From Methanolobus zinderi (GTDB lineage Archaea > Halobacteriota > Methanosarcinia > Methanosarcinales > Methanosarcinaceae): a stretch of DNA of 64,000 nucleotides. Made by a program: the position numbers and the translations under genes. Below, piece by piece: positions 45,681 through 55,997 of the stretch. Position 1 is the stretch's first letter; each line of letters opens with the position of its first letter. The stretch is from contig NZ_CP058215.1 of the NCBI RefSeq assembly GCF_013388255.1, positions 2,347,332 to 2,411,331 on the forward strand. The letters are read 5' to 3'. The notes below the pieces were generated by a model. The model saw only the letters and a list, made by a program, of their open reading frames with translations. It made no database searches and was not told the DNA's origin.

Positions 45681-46649
45681 TTGAAGGAAGAACATCCCCA
45701 CGATCATGAAAAGAATTATGGACATACACATGGAGCTGTAGATCCTTCGATTATCACTACTTCCAGGGGAATCCGGGCTGTGAAGTGGTCATTCATAGCC
45801 TTGATGGTCACAGCCCTTCTTCAGATATCCATAGTATACATATCAGGAAGTGTTGCCCTGCTTGCGGATACTGTTCACAATTACAGTGATGCTGCAACAG
45901 CCATCCCCCTGTGGATTGCTTTTTCCCTTGCAAGACGCAAACCCAACAAGCAATATACCTATGGTTACGGACGTGTTGAAGACCTGGCCGGCATTCTTAT
46001 CGTTGTTCTTATACTATTCAGTGCATTTGTTGCCGGCTATGAATCCATAATTCGTCTGATAAATCCCCGGGAAGTAATATTCCTGCGATATGTAGCTATC
46101 GCTGCACTTATCGGTTTTGTGGGCAATGAGGCAGTTGCACAGTTCCGGATAAAGACAGGGAAGGAGATAGGCAGTGCAGCCCTCATAGCCGATGGTTACC
46201 ATGCCAGAGTAGACGGTTTTACAAGTCTTGCGGTCCTGCTTGGTGCGATCGGTGTCTGGATGGGTTATCCACTGGCAGACCCTGCAATTGGACTTATTAT
46301 TACGATAGCAATATTGAAGATCGTCTGGGACTCGGGCAAAATGATGTTTTCAAGATTGCTGGATGGTGTTGACCCGGAAGTAATCGACGAGCTAAGCCAC
46401 GCAGTCTCGCATGTTGAAGGTGTGGAAGATGTTTCCGACATCAGGGTCAGGTGGATAGGTCACAGATTGCATGCTGAGATCAACATAGCAGTAGACCCTG
46501 ATCTTTCAGTTAGTGAGGGACACCGAATAGCAGATGATGCCAGAAAAGAACTTCTGAACCACCTGAAGTACCTCTCCGGGACTACGATTCACGTTGACCC
46601 CTCAAACGAATCTGGAGAAAAATATCATAGCAATCCCATACTGGAATAA
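45681..46649 (+). CDS. Cation diffusion facilitator (CDF) metal exporter
   Basis: The 322-residue product has a His-rich N-terminus (HPHDHEKNYGHTHG), six membrane helices with the metal-site motifs LLADTVHNYSDAATAIPLWIAF (D-x3-H-x-x-x-D) and AADGYHARVDGFTSLAVL in the second half, then a cytoplasmic domain with the VEGVEDVSDIRVRWIGHRLHAEINI pattern. It exports a divalent metal (Zn, Fe, Co, Ni or Mn) by proton exchange. TTG start at 45681 with GGAG about 9-12 nt upstream. Cobalt/nickel detoxification is suggested by neighbours. Confidence 0.93.
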   Translation: MKEEHPHDHEKNYGHTHGAVDPSIITTSRGIRAVKWSFIALMVTALLQISIVYISGSVALLADTVHNYSDAATAIPLWIAFSLARRKPNKQYTYGYGRVEDLAGILIVVLILFSAFVAGYESIIRLINPREVIFLRYVAIAALIGFVGNEAVAQFRIKTGKEIGSAALIADGYHARVDGFTSLAVLLGAIGVWMGYPLADPAIGLIITIAILKIVWDSGKMMFSRLLDGVDPEVIDELSHAVSHVEGVEDVSDIRVRWIGHRLHAEINIAVDPDLSVSEGHRIADDARKELLNHLKYLSGTTIHVDPSNESGEKYHSNPILE

Positions 46650-47099
46650 ATTTCCAGAAACCTGAGATCCAAACTTTTAAAAATTGAATTAGCTGTGTCA
46701 GAACAGGTTTTAAAACACGCAAACGACCATCCTGAAAATATATGATCTTAAGTAACACAAAAATAAATGATATTCTTAACTAAAACACAAAGTACTATTA
46801 GATCATCTATTTTAAAAATTCCACCATATTTTTATAGAAAGTTCTTGAAGGTAGAAATTAATAGCTCTTTACATTGCTTTTTAATTCTCAAGAAGCAGCA
46901 ATTCTGGAAAATTAAACCTTCATTTATCTTTGGGAATCCAAAATATTAAAACTATAAATCCTCCATAGTAACACGAATGTACTAGTATTTAACATATTTA
47001 TTCATAACTTATTTATATATCAATGCCAAAGTAGTATTACTATATAACATTATAAAATCACACTTTTAAATACTCAACTACGAAAGGTGGTCAAAGGTC
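46650..47099. other. Intergenic stretch with NicO promoter, no gene seen
   Basis: Very AT-rich; a 60-codon frame at 46767-46949 has no ribosome site. TAGTATTACTA (47032-47042), a perfect palindrome around a central T, abuts the TATA-like TATATAACATTATAAAA, 58-68 bp before the NicO gene, and could be its metal-dependent operator. Confidence 0.4.
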
Positions 47100-47786
47100 A
47101 TGGAATTTCTAACACTGGGAACTGATACATTGCCTACAGAACTCAATATATTGATAATAGCCTCTGCATTTCTGCTTGGTGCACTGCACGCACTGGAGCC
47201 AGGTCATGGAAAATCCATCATGGCGGTTTTTGTAATGGGAACGGACGCAGACCTGAAAGATGCACTTCTGCTGGGCATCACTATCGTTTTCTCCCATGTC
47301 ATAGTCGTACTGGGACTGGGAGTTGCTTCCATCTATCTTGTGAACCTGCTGGACGTGGACCTGACCCACGATATCATGAGCGTGGTCGGAGGAGTAATAC
47401 TCATAGGTGTCGGATTCTGGATATTAAGGAAATTCTACCATCCCCATGAACATCCCATCGATACGAAAAAAGGAGTTGTTGCCATCGGTCTTTCCACAGG
47501 TTTGATCCCATGTCCTGCAGCACTTGCAGTATTGTTGTTCAGTATTGCAAATAACCAGGTGTATAACGGTCTTATCTATGTGCTTATATTCAGTGCGGGA
47601 CTGGCAATAGCCATAACTTCACTCTCAGTTACCTTCGTTAAAGGAAAAGGGTTCATCGAAGGTTACATGGGCAGCAAGAACATCAGTAAACTCCCCCTTA
47701 TCAGTGGTACGATTATCATAGTAATAGGCGCATTCACACTCCTCCACCCACTGCTTGAGAATTTTGCACCTGCATTGCATATTTGA
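47100..47786 (+). CDS. NicO/RcnA-type nickel/cobalt permease
   Basis: The 228-residue membrane protein has about six helices and the NicO hallmark HALEPGHGKSIMAVFVMG in the first helix pair, then VFSHVIVVLGLGV, a His-bearing loop (YHPHEHPID) and GLIPCPAALAVLLFSI. Members either export (RcnA) or import Ni2+/Co2+. The ATG is preceded by GGTGGTC at about 9-15 nt. Placed within the cobalt/nickel region. Confidence 0.9.
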   Translation: MEFLTLGTDTLPTELNILIIASAFLLGALHALEPGHGKSIMAVFVMGTDADLKDALLLGITIVFSHVIVVLGLGVASIYLVNLLDVDLTHDIMSVVGGVILIGVGFWILRKFYHPHEHPIDTKKGVVAIGLSTGLIPCPAALAVLLFSIANNQVYNGLIYVLIFSAGLAIAITSLSVTFVKGKGFIEGYMGSKNISKLPLISGTIIIVIGAFTLLHPLLENFAPALHI

Positions 47787-47808
47787 GATTTGAAGATAAA
47801 ATGGGAGT

Positions 47809-48645
47809 TCAAACACTCCCATATGTTTCTTGCAATAAGAGGGCATCACCTTCATTATCAGGACTTTCGCATATCAGAAGACCTTTCACATTAAAATCCT
47901 TAAGTGCCCTCATAAGTTCCGCATATTCCAGGTCGGAGTCCTCCAGATTCAGGTGATTCTTCTCACCCTTTTCACCATATTCGATCCCTGATACATGCAT
48001 ATGCATATCATCCAGTCCTTCACGCCCGAGTTCATTTTCAACCAGTTCAAGCGCAGAGGAAAATTCTTCATAAGTATTGACCTCTCCGTCCCTTGCATGC
48101 AGGTGTGCAAAATCGATGCATGGCAGCACACCATCAATATCCCGGCTCAGTTTCACGTTTTCCACCAGACTTCCGAACTGGCTTGCCTTGCCGGTGGTTT
48201 CAGGACGCAGGATCACATTTATGTTTTCATCTGCAAGCCTGGTAGTAAGTTCTTTAAGAATTGCAGAGACCCTTTCATACACCTTTTCAGGCGAGTCCTT
48301 ATGATAATATGCGGGATGGAAGACAATATTCCTGGCACCGCAGATACTTCCGATATTTGCCGACCTGTATATCCTTTCGATGCTGGCATCTACTTTTTCT
48401 GGCTCAGTGGAATTAAGGTTGATATAATAGGGGCTGTGTACACTCAGCAGGATATCTTGGTTTTTCGCTTTTTCAAAAACATTTCCCGCGGTCTTCTCTC
48501 CCATTTTGACACCACGGACGAATTCCAGTTCCATGCAGCCAAGACCGAGCTCCTGAACCCTCTCAATTCCTGCAATACTGTTTCTCTTCTTTGAGCTTTT
48601 CGGCGTCCCTGCTGTGCCAAAGAAAAGTTTTTCAGGTTTCATCAT
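47809..48645 (-). CDS. nfo: Endonuclease-IV-like TIM-barrel protein
   Basis: The 278-residue product resembles deoxyribonuclease IV: LFFGTAGTPKSS, LGCMELEFVRG, LSVHSPYYINLNS, NIVFHPAYY, RPETTGKASQFGSL, CIDFAHLHARDG and HMHVSGIEYGEKGEKNHL carry the His/Glu/Asp zinc ligands. It would cut DNA at abasic sites; archaeal members are less well tested. The start overlaps the preceding gene by 4 nt (ATGA). Confidence 0.85.
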   Translation of the reverse strand: MMKPEKLFFGTAGTPKSSKKRNSIAGIERVQELGLGCMELEFVRGVKMGEKTAGNVFEKAKNQDILLSVHSPYYINLNSTEPEKVDASIERIYRSANIGSICGARNIVFHPAYYHKDSPEKVYERVSAILKELTTRLADENINVILRPETTGKASQFGSLVENVKLSRDIDGVLPCIDFAHLHARDGEVNTYEEFSSALELVENELGREGLDDMHMHVSGIEYGEKGEKNHLNLEDSDLEYAELMRALKDFNVKGLLICESPDNEGDALLLQETYGSV

Positions 48646-48974
48646 ACCAGGCCGAGCTTTGCCTTAAGCTCCTTCATTTTCTCTGTTGATAACTTTTCTT
48701 CAACTATTTCCATGAAGGAGTCAATGTCTTCCTCTTCCAGTGACCTGATATCCTCTTTTCCTTCCATTGCAAGCTGCACAAGATAATCGAGCTCATCCGT
48801 GTCAAGCTTTTCAAGCCTGTTTTTGAAATCCTCACCGGATTCTGCTACCTTGTGGGATATCGGCCTGAGGATAAAAGGATAATTGTGTCCTGATGCGGAC
48901 ATTGTGTCTCCGCTCAACTCAGGTGCAAGCTTGTCAAAGATCTTCTGGTCCGTTTCACTAAATTTTCTGCCCAT
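48642..48974 (-). CDS. Conserved small helical protein, unknown function
   Basis: The 110-residue charged product has mostly helical character; notable segments are SASGHNYPFILRPISHKVAESGEDF and a C-terminal acidic/lysine-rich helix (EKLSTEKMKELKAKLGLV). No Cys and no membrane part. It is coupled to the endonuclease-IV-like gene through a 4-nt overlap, hinting at a joint role in DNA repair, but I recognise no family. Confidence 0.75.
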   Translation of the reverse strand: MGRKFSETDQKIFDKLAPELSGDTMSASGHNYPFILRPISHKVAESGEDFKNRLEKLDTDELDYLVQLAMEGKEDIRSLEEEDIDSFMEIVEEKLSTEKMKELKAKLGLV

Positions 48975-49028
48975 GAGAGTTAGTTATAGGACATATTCAA
49001 TAAAATTTTGTCCCCTTGTACATAGGAA

Positions 49029-49490
49029 TCAGTGAACAAGATGTCCGTTAATATCGATCTCACCGCGTACGACCCTGGTCGATGAAATCGGTTTCTCATC
49101 ATCCGCCATGACAAAATCGACTTTAACTATAGCAAGAGAAGACATGTTCTTATCTTTGCGGATATTGTTAATCCTGATCGCTACAGGATAGGTTTCAGGG
49201 GAAACGACGATATAGTCATAATCCTCATCAAGGGTCTTACCATAGGGGTCATTAAGCTCGATGACATTATAATCCGTGTCCTCTCCTGCAATCTGACCCA
49301 GATACTCAAGTAAGCGGGACCTGCGTGCGGAATAATCAGGAACCATGCGGTCACGCTTGTTTGCCATTTCATCGGAGGTCAGCCCGATATCCACCTCACC
49401 ATTGCCGGCAAGCTCGAATGCTTTTTTGAGAAGCGCACGATGTCCTTTATGCAGACATTCGAAAGTTCCGCCGACTACTACCCTTGTCAT
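49029..49490 (-). CDS. coaD: Phosphopantetheine adenylyltransferase (archaeal CoaD)
   Basis: The 153-residue nucleotidyltransferase has VVGGTFECLHKGHRALLKKAFE with the HxGH-type motif (H-K-G-H) and VVSPETYPVAIRINNIRK and ISSTRVVRGEID near the end. It makes dephospho-CoA from phosphopantetheine and ATP. No clear ribosome site; probably leaderless. Divergent from radA. Confidence 0.93.
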   Translation of the reverse strand: MTRVVVGGTFECLHKGHRALLKKAFELAGNGEVDIGLTSDEMANKRDRMVPDYSARRSRLLEYLGQIAGEDTDYNVIELNDPYGKTLDEDYDYIVVSPETYPVAIRINNIRKDKNMSSLAIVKVDFVMADDEKPISSTRVVRGEIDINGHLVH

Positions 49491-49636
49491 CGGATGCTAT
49501 TACTCGCGTTCCTGTGATAAGTTTTATGTCACTGAAATACTTTCACCATGCTTGCTCCAGGTATATATACTAGCTTACACATAGAACAGCACGATTGTGC
49601 ACCAAAAGGAAACCATGTGCACCTAGGAGTAAGAAA

Positions 49637-50614
49637 ATGCCTGAAGTATTATTAGAAGACCTTGACCATGTAGGTCCGGCTACCGCACAGAAACTGATGG
49701 AGTCCGGATTCACGACCGTTGAAGCAATAGCTGTCTCATCACCTGCAGAACTTGCAACTGCAGCTGATATTGGAGAGTCAACCGCTGCAAAGATAATTAT
49801 GGCCGCACGCCAGTCCGCTGATATCGGCGGCTTTGAGACAGGCGATATGGTAATGGAACGCAGAAAACTTGTGGGAAAATTATCCACGGGTTGTATTGAA
49901 TTCAATGAGATGATGGGTGGAGGAATCGACACTCAGGCAATCACCGAACTGTATGGTGAATTCGGTTCGGGAAAAACACAGGTTGCACACCAGCTTGCCG
50001 TAAACGTACAGCTCCCACCGGAACAGGGAGGACTTGATGGTTCGGTTATCATAATAGATACTGAGAACACCTTCAGACCGGAAAGGATAAAACAGATGGT
50101 AGACGGCCTTTCCGAAAAATATGGAGTAGAATACGATCACGAGGAATTCCTGAAGAACATCCGTGTGGCACGTGCCTTTAACTCCAATCACCAGATATTG
50201 CTGGTAGACTCGGCACTTGAGCTGGCAAACGAGTTAAAGAATTCGGAAAAACCTGTAAGACTCCTTATTGTGGACTCACTCACAGCCCATTTCAGGGCCG
50301 AGTACATAGGAAGAGGAACCCTTGCGGACAGGCAGCAGAAACTCAACAAGCATCTCCACGGTCTGCAGAGATTCGGAGACCTCAACAACGCAAGTGTTAT
50401 CGTAACAAACCAGGTAATGTCAAAGCCTGATGCCTTTTTCGGAGACCCTACAAAGCCGATAGGAGGGCATATCGTCGGTCACACCGCAACATTCAGGCTA
50501 TACCTGCGTAAATCAAAGGGTGATAAGAGAATTGTCAGGCTCGTTGACTCACCAAACCTTCCGGATGGCGAGGCAATAATATCCGTGACAACACCCGGAT
50601 TGCGTGATCCCTGA
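49637..50614 (+). CDS. radA: DNA recombinase RadA
   Basis: The 325-residue product has an N-terminal helix-hairpin-helix domain (about 8-60), the polymerisation/linker segment and the RecA core with Walker [10 protein letters not shown] near 107 and Walker [16 protein letters not shown], plus IVTNQV and [14 protein letters not shown]. It forms filaments on single-stranded DNA for homologous recombination. ATG at 49637 is chosen from AGGAG 7 nt upstream and family start MPEVLLEDL; the 14-codon extension is rejected. Confidence 0.97.
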   Translation: MPEVLLEDLDHVGPATAQKLMESGFTTVEAIAVSSPAELATAADIGESTAAKIIMAARQSADIGGFETGDMVMERRKLVGKLSTGCIEFNEMMGGGIDTQAITELYGEFGSGKTQVAHQLAVNVQLPPEQGGLDGSVIIIDTENTFRPERIKQMVDGLSEKYGVEYDHEEFLKNIRVARAFNSNHQILLVDSALELANELKNSEKPVRLLIVDSLTAHFRAEYIGRGTLADRQQKLNKHLHGLQRFGDLNNASVIVTNQVMSKPDAFFGDPTKPIGGHIVGHTATFRLYLRKSKGDKRIVRLVDSPNLPDGEAIISVTTPGLRDP

Positions 50615-50645
50615 TCATACAGTGTTAGCCTGAAGATTAGAAAAC

Positions 50646-50661
50646 GGCCCGAGATCGGGCC
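50646..50661 (+). terminator. Stem-loop after radA
   Basis: GGCCCG-AGAT-CGGGCC is a perfect 6-bp GC-only stem 32 nt after the radA stop. The following ACTAAAAACATTTTTAT is AT-rich and also holds the promoter of the phosphatase gene. Confidence 0.55.
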
Positions 50662-50700
50662 ACTAAAAACATTTTTATCTTTTTCTCCTGTTTATTGCCT

Positions 50701-51396
50701 ATGCAATTCAAAGCCATTGCCATTGATATCGACGGCACTATCACCCACATGGACCGCAGGCTCAGCCTCAGGGCGGCTGAAAAACTACGTATTCTGGATG
50801 TACCTGTGGTGCTGGCTACCGGCAATATCCTCTGTTACGCCAAAGCGACCGCCAAGCTGATAGGAGTATGCTGCCACGTCATAGCTGAGAATGGTGGTGT
50901 GGTGACAGATGGATTTGATAAGAAGCCCTATGTATCCGATGTGATCACCGAATGCGAACAGGCATATGATATCCTGTCCGAAGAATTCAAGATGGAAAAG
51001 CTGGATTCTCGCCACAGGAGAACAGAGATCGTCCTCAACAGAAACTTCGATATTGAGCGTGCCAGGGTGATTCTGAGTAACACGGATCTGGATGTTGAGA
51101 TAATAGATACACATTTTGCGATCCATATCAAAAGCAAAAAGATAAACAAGGGAACCGGGCTTGTGAGAATGGCTGATATGATGGGACTAAAGACATCCGA
51201 TTTTGTAGCAATAGGCGATTCGGTGAATGATAAGGAATTACTTGAGCTGGCAGGATACTCAATCGCAGTATCAAATGCTGATGATTTCCTAAAGGATATC
51301 GCAGACCATGTCACAGGGGAGCCCTATGGAGAGGGTACAGCAGAAGCTATAGAGTATCTTGTTTCCAACGGGATGTTAAAGGCCAGGGATCAATAG
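50701..51396 (+). CDS. Phosphoglycolate phosphatase (archaeal HAD type)
   Basis: The 231-residue HAD-superfamily enzyme has motif I DIDGTITHMDR, a type-IIB cap domain in the middle, the lysine in KSKKINKGTGLVRM and motif III/IV IGDSVNDKELLELAGYSIAV. Archaeal members hydrolyse phosphoglycolate. A TATA-like TTTTTAT at 50671-50677 lies about 25 nt before the ATG at 50701, so the mRNA is probably leaderless; the TTG at 50695 is rejected. Confidence 0.9.
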   Translation: MQFKAIAIDIDGTITHMDRRLSLRAAEKLRILDVPVVLATGNILCYAKATAKLIGVCCHVIAENGGVVTDGFDKKPYVSDVITECEQAYDILSEEFKMEKLDSRHRRTEIVLNRNFDIERARVILSNTDLDVEIIDTHFAIHIKSKKINKGTGLVRMADMMGLKTSDFVAIGDSVNDKELLELAGYSIAVSNADDFLKDIADHVTGEPYGEGTAEAIEYLVSNGMLKARDQ

Positions 51397-51436
51397 AATA
51401 CCGGCTGCAAAGTCCTGCTGAACTTTGCATTCAGCA

Positions 51437-51712
51437 TTACTGAGGCGTACTTTCGTTATGGATACCTTTTGCCATATTCTTATCAACGACAATATAGTCC
51501 TTGATGGCCCTTACGGATTCGAAGGGCAGTAATATGTACTGATCATCGGTCTGGTACTTGGAAGTATCCAGACTCATGTCGGGCTTTACAATCAGGTTTA
51601 TCAGATTTCCCGTAGCCGCATCCATTACAATATTGAAAAGAATGCCTATTTCTGTACCATCGGTAGCCATGACCTGTTTACTGGAAAGGTTTTTTGCGAA
51701 GACGTTAGCCAT
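51437..51712 (-). CDS. PRC-barrel domain protein
   Basis: The 91-residue product is one PRC-barrel: FAKNLSSKQVMATDGTEIGILFNIVMDAATGNLINLIVKPD, then the ILLPFESVRAIKDYIVVD segment. Family members bind RNA or protein (RimM-like) or serve as photosynthetic/cell-division accessory proteins in various groups. Start at 51712 with AGGGGTGA 6 nt upstream; the ATG two codons earlier lies inside the site. Role not determined. Confidence 0.88.
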   Translation of the reverse strand: MANVFAKNLSSKQVMATDGTEIGILFNIVMDAATGNLINLIVKPDMSLDTSKYQTDDQYILLPFESVRAIKDYIVVDKNMAKGIHNESTPQ

Positions 51713-51760
51713 TTTCATTCACCCCTGAATATAATAGTGACTTTTAAATTTTTCATATAT

Positions 51761-53998
51761 TTATCTGTATCCTATATAAGCACTTGGTTCTTCTTTTTTG
51801 ACACCGCCCTTGAACTGAGCCTGTATCTTCTCGTAGTATTCGATCAGATTTTCGGTCAGTGTAGGCCTTACCTTGTTGAGTGCCTGTTTGAAGTACTTCA
51901 TACCTACTTCTTCATTATTGAAATCATCCCGGAGTGCAAGCATGACAGCTTCCCTGCATACGGCTTCTATATCAGAACCTACAAATCCTTCCGTAACGCT
52001 TGCAAGCTCATCAATGGTAACATCATCCCCAAGAGGAATATTTCTGGTATGGATCTTGAAGATGGCTTTTCTTCCGGCATATGTGGATTGTCCCACAAGT
52101 ACAAGCCTGTCGAACCTGCCTGATCTGAGAAGCGCGGGGTCAAGGATATCCGGACGGTTTGTAGCTGCTATCACCACAATTTCCTTGAGTGGTTCAAGAC
52201 CATCAAGCTCGGTAAGTAACTGATTCACTATTCTTTCCGAAACCTTGCCGTCCTCTGTTATCGCACTTCTCATGGGTGCGATGGAATCAATCTCGTCGAA
52301 GAATATGATACATGGGGCTACCTGTCTTGCTTTCTTGAAAGTCTCGCGGATAGCCTTCTCGGACTCACCCACCCATTTGGAGAGCATCTGGGGTCCTTTA
52401 ATGCTTATAAAATTTGCATTGGACTCATTTGCAACCGCTTGGGCGATGAGAGTCTTTCCGGTTCCCGGTGGTCCGAAGAGCAGAACACCCTTTGGTGGTT
52501 TGATACCCATCTGCAGGAATTTCTCCGGCTTTGTGAGCGGCCATTCCACAGCTTCAACCACATCCTGTTTGGCCTTATCAAGACCTCCGACATCATTCCA
52601 TTTAACAGCCGGGATCTCCACAAGAACCTCCCGCATGGCCGAAGGCTCGATCTCACGGAGTGCATTCTCAAAGTCGTCCTTGCCAACACTCAGGATATCA
52701 AGAATCTCAGGTGCGATCTCATCTTCCTCCAGATTGATGTCGGGAAGAGCACGCCTGAGGGATTTCATCGCAGCTTCCTGCACCAGTGCCAGCAGGTCCG
52801 CCCCTACAAAGGCCTGGGTATGCTGTGAAAGGTATTCAAGGAATTCCTCGGACACATCCTCACTAAGAGGCACCCCTCTTGTGTGGATCTGGAGGATCTC
52901 AAGGCGATCATCGTTATCCGGAACACCTATCTCTATCTCCCTGTCAAACCTTCCGGGTCTGCGCAGTGCGGGGTCAATGGCATCCAGCCTGTTGGTGGCA
53001 CCGATGACAACTACCTGTCCCCTTTCCTCGAGACCGTCCATCATGGTGAGCAACTGGGCAACTACCCTCCTCTCCACCTCACCGGTAACGTTCTGTCTCT
53101 TCGGAGCAATGGAGTCTATCTCATCTATGAATATGATGGAAGGTGCGTTATCCTCCGCTTCCTCGAAGATCTTGCGTATACGTTCCTCGCTCTCTCCGTA
53201 GTACTTGCCCATGATCTCGGGACCTGCAATATACAGAAAGTTTGCCCTGGATTCATTTGCAACAGCCTTTGCGATAAGGGTTTTACCAGTACCCGGCGGA
53301 CCGTAGAGGATGATACCCTTGGGCGGGTCGATATTGAGTCTCTGGAACAGTTCGGGATGTTTCAGGGGAAGTTCTATCATTTCCCTTACGCGCTGGATCT
53401 CCGAACCAAGTCCGCCTATGTCCTCGTATGTGACACCCCTTGTGGCACCATCGTATCCCCTTACCGGTTTCTGTCTTAGTTCGATCTCGGTGATATCTCC
53501 GATAATTAGAATAGCGTCCGTTGGTTCGGTCTCAACGGCGATAAGAGGTATAGCCTGACCACCTGACATCTGGGTGGACATGGGCTGTGTCATGGAACTG
53601 ATAATAGGTACGACATCCCCTTCCACAAGAGGCCTTTTCATAATGTTTCTTTTGATTATCTCGTTAATATGGTCACCGAACTCCATTGTCACGCCTTCGG
53701 GGGGTGCGAGCACGACCTTTGTTGCGGTCTCTACCTCGGCCTTTCTTATGGTGATCCTCTCACCGATACCCACACCTGCGTTCTGCCTGATGAAACCGTC
53801 AATGCGGACTATGCCCTGTCCCCAGTCCTGCCTCTCAGCCCTCCATACTTTGGCAGCGGTCTTTCTCTTACCCTCAATCTCCACAATATCTCCGGGTGAC
53901 AGTTGCAGGCTCAGAAGTGTTGTAGGGTCAAGCCTGACAATACCCCTTCCAAAGTCGTTTGGATGCGCTTTTTCTACTTTGATCTGTACTTCGTCCAT
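51761..53998 (-). CDS. cdc48: Cdc48/VAT AAA ATPase
   Basis: The 745-residue product has the N-terminal double-psi barrel substrate domain ([23 protein letters not shown]), then two AAA modules, each with Walker A GPPGTGKT (near 215 and 490), Walker [13 protein letters not shown] or [12 protein letters not shown] and arginine fingers. It is the archaeal p97 homologue that unfolds proteins for the proteasome. ATG at 53998 matches family starts; ATG 54007 is an alternative. TATATATTTAAA about 25 nt upstream suggests a nearly leaderless message. Confidence 0.97.
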   Translation of the reverse strand: MDEVQIKVEKAHPNDFGRGIVRLDPTTLLSLQLSPGDIVEIEGKRKTAAKVWRAERQDWGQGIVRIDGFIRQNAGVGIGERITIRKAEVETATKVVLAPPEGVTMEFGDHINEIIKRNIMKRPLVEGDVVPIISSMTQPMSTQMSGGQAIPLIAVETEPTDAILIIGDITEIELRQKPVRGYDGATRGVTYEDIGGLGSEIQRVREMIELPLKHPELFQRLNIDPPKGIILYGPPGTGKTLIAKAVANESRANFLYIAGPEIMGKYYGESEERIRKIFEEAEDNAPSIIFIDEIDSIAPKRQNVTGEVERRVVAQLLTMMDGLEERGQVVVIGATNRLDAIDPALRRPGRFDREIEIGVPDNDDRLEILQIHTRGVPLSEDVSEEFLEYLSQHTQAFVGADLLALVQEAAMKSLRRALPDINLEEDEIAPEILDILSVGKDDFENALREIEPSAMREVLVEIPAVKWNDVGGLDKAKQDVVEAVEWPLTKPEKFLQMGIKPPKGVLLFGPPGTGKTLIAQAVANESNANFISIKGPQMLSKWVGESEKAIRETFKKARQVAPCIIFFDEIDSIAPMRSAITEDGKVSERIVNQLLTELDGLEPLKEIVVIAATNRPDILDPALLRSGRFDRLVLVGQSTYAGRKAIFKIHTRNIPLGDDVTIDELASVTEGFVGSDIEAVCREAVMLALRDDFNNEEVGMKYFKQALNKVRPTLTENLIEYYEKIQAQFKGGVKKEEPSAYIGYR

Positions 53999-54276
53999 TG
54001 GTTTCATCCCAGAATTATTTTAAATATATAATATATGCATAATTTAATTATGATTGTAAATACTTATTTCACTCCCATGCATAAAAAAGATATGGTCAGA
54101 GCTTAGGCTCTCAATCCCTTTTTTCGGCAACAAGCTTTAAATATGAATTGAATATACTACTACTTTGTAGATTGGAGACTATTCTGTAAGCATTTGTAAA
54201 TTTAGGATTTAGATTTATATTGTTTTATAACCAGCGTGGTTGAAAATCTTCATTTGAATTTAAAGGAAGTGCATAT

Positions 54277-54486
54277 TTGTTCGGAAACAACGATGAATCA
54301 ACAGCCCCAGTAGCTGTCGGAGAGACCTACGAAGTAACCATACAGGATATCGCAAGAGAAGGAGACGGTATCGCCAGGATAGAAGGTTTTGTTATCTTCG
54401 TGCCAGGGGCAGAAGTCGGAGATACTGTAAATATCAAGATCACAAAGGTCCTGCGTAAGTTCGCATTCTCAGAGATAGAAGAATAA
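54277..54486 (+). CDS. TRAM-domain RNA-binding protein
   Basis: The 69-residue product is a single TRAM domain (VGETYEVTIQDIAREGDGIARIEGFVIFVPGAEVGDTVNIKITKV), a small beta barrel binding RNA. In methanogens such stand-alone TRAM proteins act as RNA chaperones, comparable to bacterial cold-shock proteins. TTG start at 54277 with AGGAAG upstream. It stands alone with a 270-bp upstream region divergent from cdc48. Confidence 0.93.
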   Translation: MFGNNDESTAPVAVGETYEVTIQDIAREGDGIARIEGFVIFVPGAEVGDTVNIKITKVLRKFAFSEIEE

Positions 54487-54567
54487 TATTTTAAAGAGGG
54501 CAGGTATGCCTGTCCACTAATAAATTACTATTTTACCCTTTTCCTTTTTTAAGCCGGCAGGATGGGT

Positions 54568-55887
54568 TTAGGTCTGGCCGTTATTATCGTGGTTAGAGCG
54601 TATGAAGAACCTCTCACCTGCGAAAATAACTACCATCATTACTGCTGCTACCACAATTAGAAACATATCACTGGACGCCTTTGAGATCACCAGAGCGGTC
54701 AGAACGATGGCATCAAGGATAATGGCGGATATTACGACAGAGGACTTAAACTCTATTTCTTCGCGCATATAACGTAAAAGTCCCCAGTGAATTATAATAT
54801 CCATGATCAAATAGAAGATTGCTCCCAGAGCGGCAATCCTGCTCAGATCGAAAAATATGGTCAGCAATATAGCAACCACAATCGTGTAAACAAGGGTATG
54901 TTTCTGTATGTCCCCAGGCATCCCGAAATGTCTGTGAGGTATCACATTCATGTCAGTTAACATGGCCAGCATGCGGGAGACTGCAAAGACACTGGCAATT
55001 ATACCTGATACAGTTGCGATGATCGCCAGTCCGACGGTAAACCAGAGGCCATAGTTCCCAAACACAGGCCTTGCGGCCTCAGCCAGTGCAAAATCCCTCG
55101 CTGCGATGATCTCAGGCAGATCAAGGCTTCCCGCAACCGCAAATGAGACCAGAAGATAGAGAAGCGCACAGATGGATATAGAAATAATTATTGCCCTGCT
55201 CACGTTATGATGCGGGTCCTTTATCTCAGATCCACTGTTGGTAATAGTGGTAAAACCCTTGTAGGCAAGCACAGCCAGCGCTATTGAGGCCAGGTATCCT
55301 TCCAGGCCTGCATCCATGGGAGCCGACGTTACGTTTGAAAAGGATCCTCCCGCTATCCACAAACCGACAAAACCGAAAATTGATATGCCGATTATCTTGA
55401 CAAATGCCATGGAAAATGAGAACTTTTCGATAACAGTATTTCCTGAAATGTTAACCAGGAAAGCAAATATCAGCAGGCAGACACCAAGAACAGGAACAAG
55501 ATAGGTGTTCTGGTCCATGTTGAAAAGCTGAATAGTATAAGTACCAAAAGTACGCGCCACAAGGCTCTCATTTATAACCATGGAAAAAGCCATGAGTAAA
55601 GCTGCAAAGCCGGTTACAACTCCTTTACCGTACGCTTTCTCAAGATACATGGCAATCCCTCCTGCCGAAGGATAGGTGTTGGAAAATTTTATGTAACTGT
55701 ACGCACTAAATGCAGTCACAACCGCACCCAGCAGAAAGATAAAAGGAAACATCATTCCGGCAAGTTCAGCAATCTGTCCGAGCAAAGCAAATATTCCCGC
55801 ACCGATCATAACTCCCGTACCCAGGGATACGGCACCTGTAAGTGTCAGACTGTTTTTTTCATAACTAACCACATTTATCCCATCCAC
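54568..55887 (-). CDS. APC-family amino-acid permease
   Basis: The 439-residue product has about 12 helices. TM1 bears the substrate-binding GTGVMIGAGIFALLGQIAELAG, followed by the YPSAGGIAMYLEKAYGKG motif; these mark the APC superfamily. Amino-acid specificity cannot be read from this. The same family is represented by the truncated remnant at 14551-14811. Confidence 0.92.
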   Translation of the reverse strand: MDGINVVSYEKNSLTLTGAVSLGTGVMIGAGIFALLGQIAELAGMMFPFIFLLGAVVTAFSAYSYIKFSNTYPSAGGIAMYLEKAYGKGVVTGFAALLMAFSMVINESLVARTFGTYTIQLFNMDQNTYLVPVLGVCLLIFAFLVNISGNTVIEKFSFSMAFVKIIGISIFGFVGLWIAGGSFSNVTSAPMDAGLEGYLASIALAVLAYKGFTTITNSGSEIKDPHHNVSRAIIISISICALLYLLVSFAVAGSLDLPEIIAARDFALAEAARPVFGNYGLWFTVGLAIIATVSGIIASVFAVSRMLAMLTDMNVIPHRHFGMPGDIQKHTLVYTIVVAILLTIFFDLSRIAALGAIFYLIMDIIIHWGLLRYMREEIEFKSSVVISAIILDAIVLTALVISKASSDMFLIVVAAVMMVVIFAGERFFIRSNHDNNGQT

Positions 55888-55997
55888 TAACCTGCTATTC
55901 TTTGATGCTATCCTATAAATTAAATCCGATGCTTGTTAAAAACATATCACGGACAAAAACAGAAATACTTTTAAAGTACCCAGTTTTCTTTATTAAT

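Noticed and set aside
45383-45709. 108-codon frame upstream of the CDF gene
   Set aside because: It overlaps the CDF start in another frame, lacks a ribosome site and has unlikely composition.
46767-46949. 60-codon frame before the NicO gene
   Set aside because: AT-rich chance frame without start signals; the region serves as upstream DNA of NicO.
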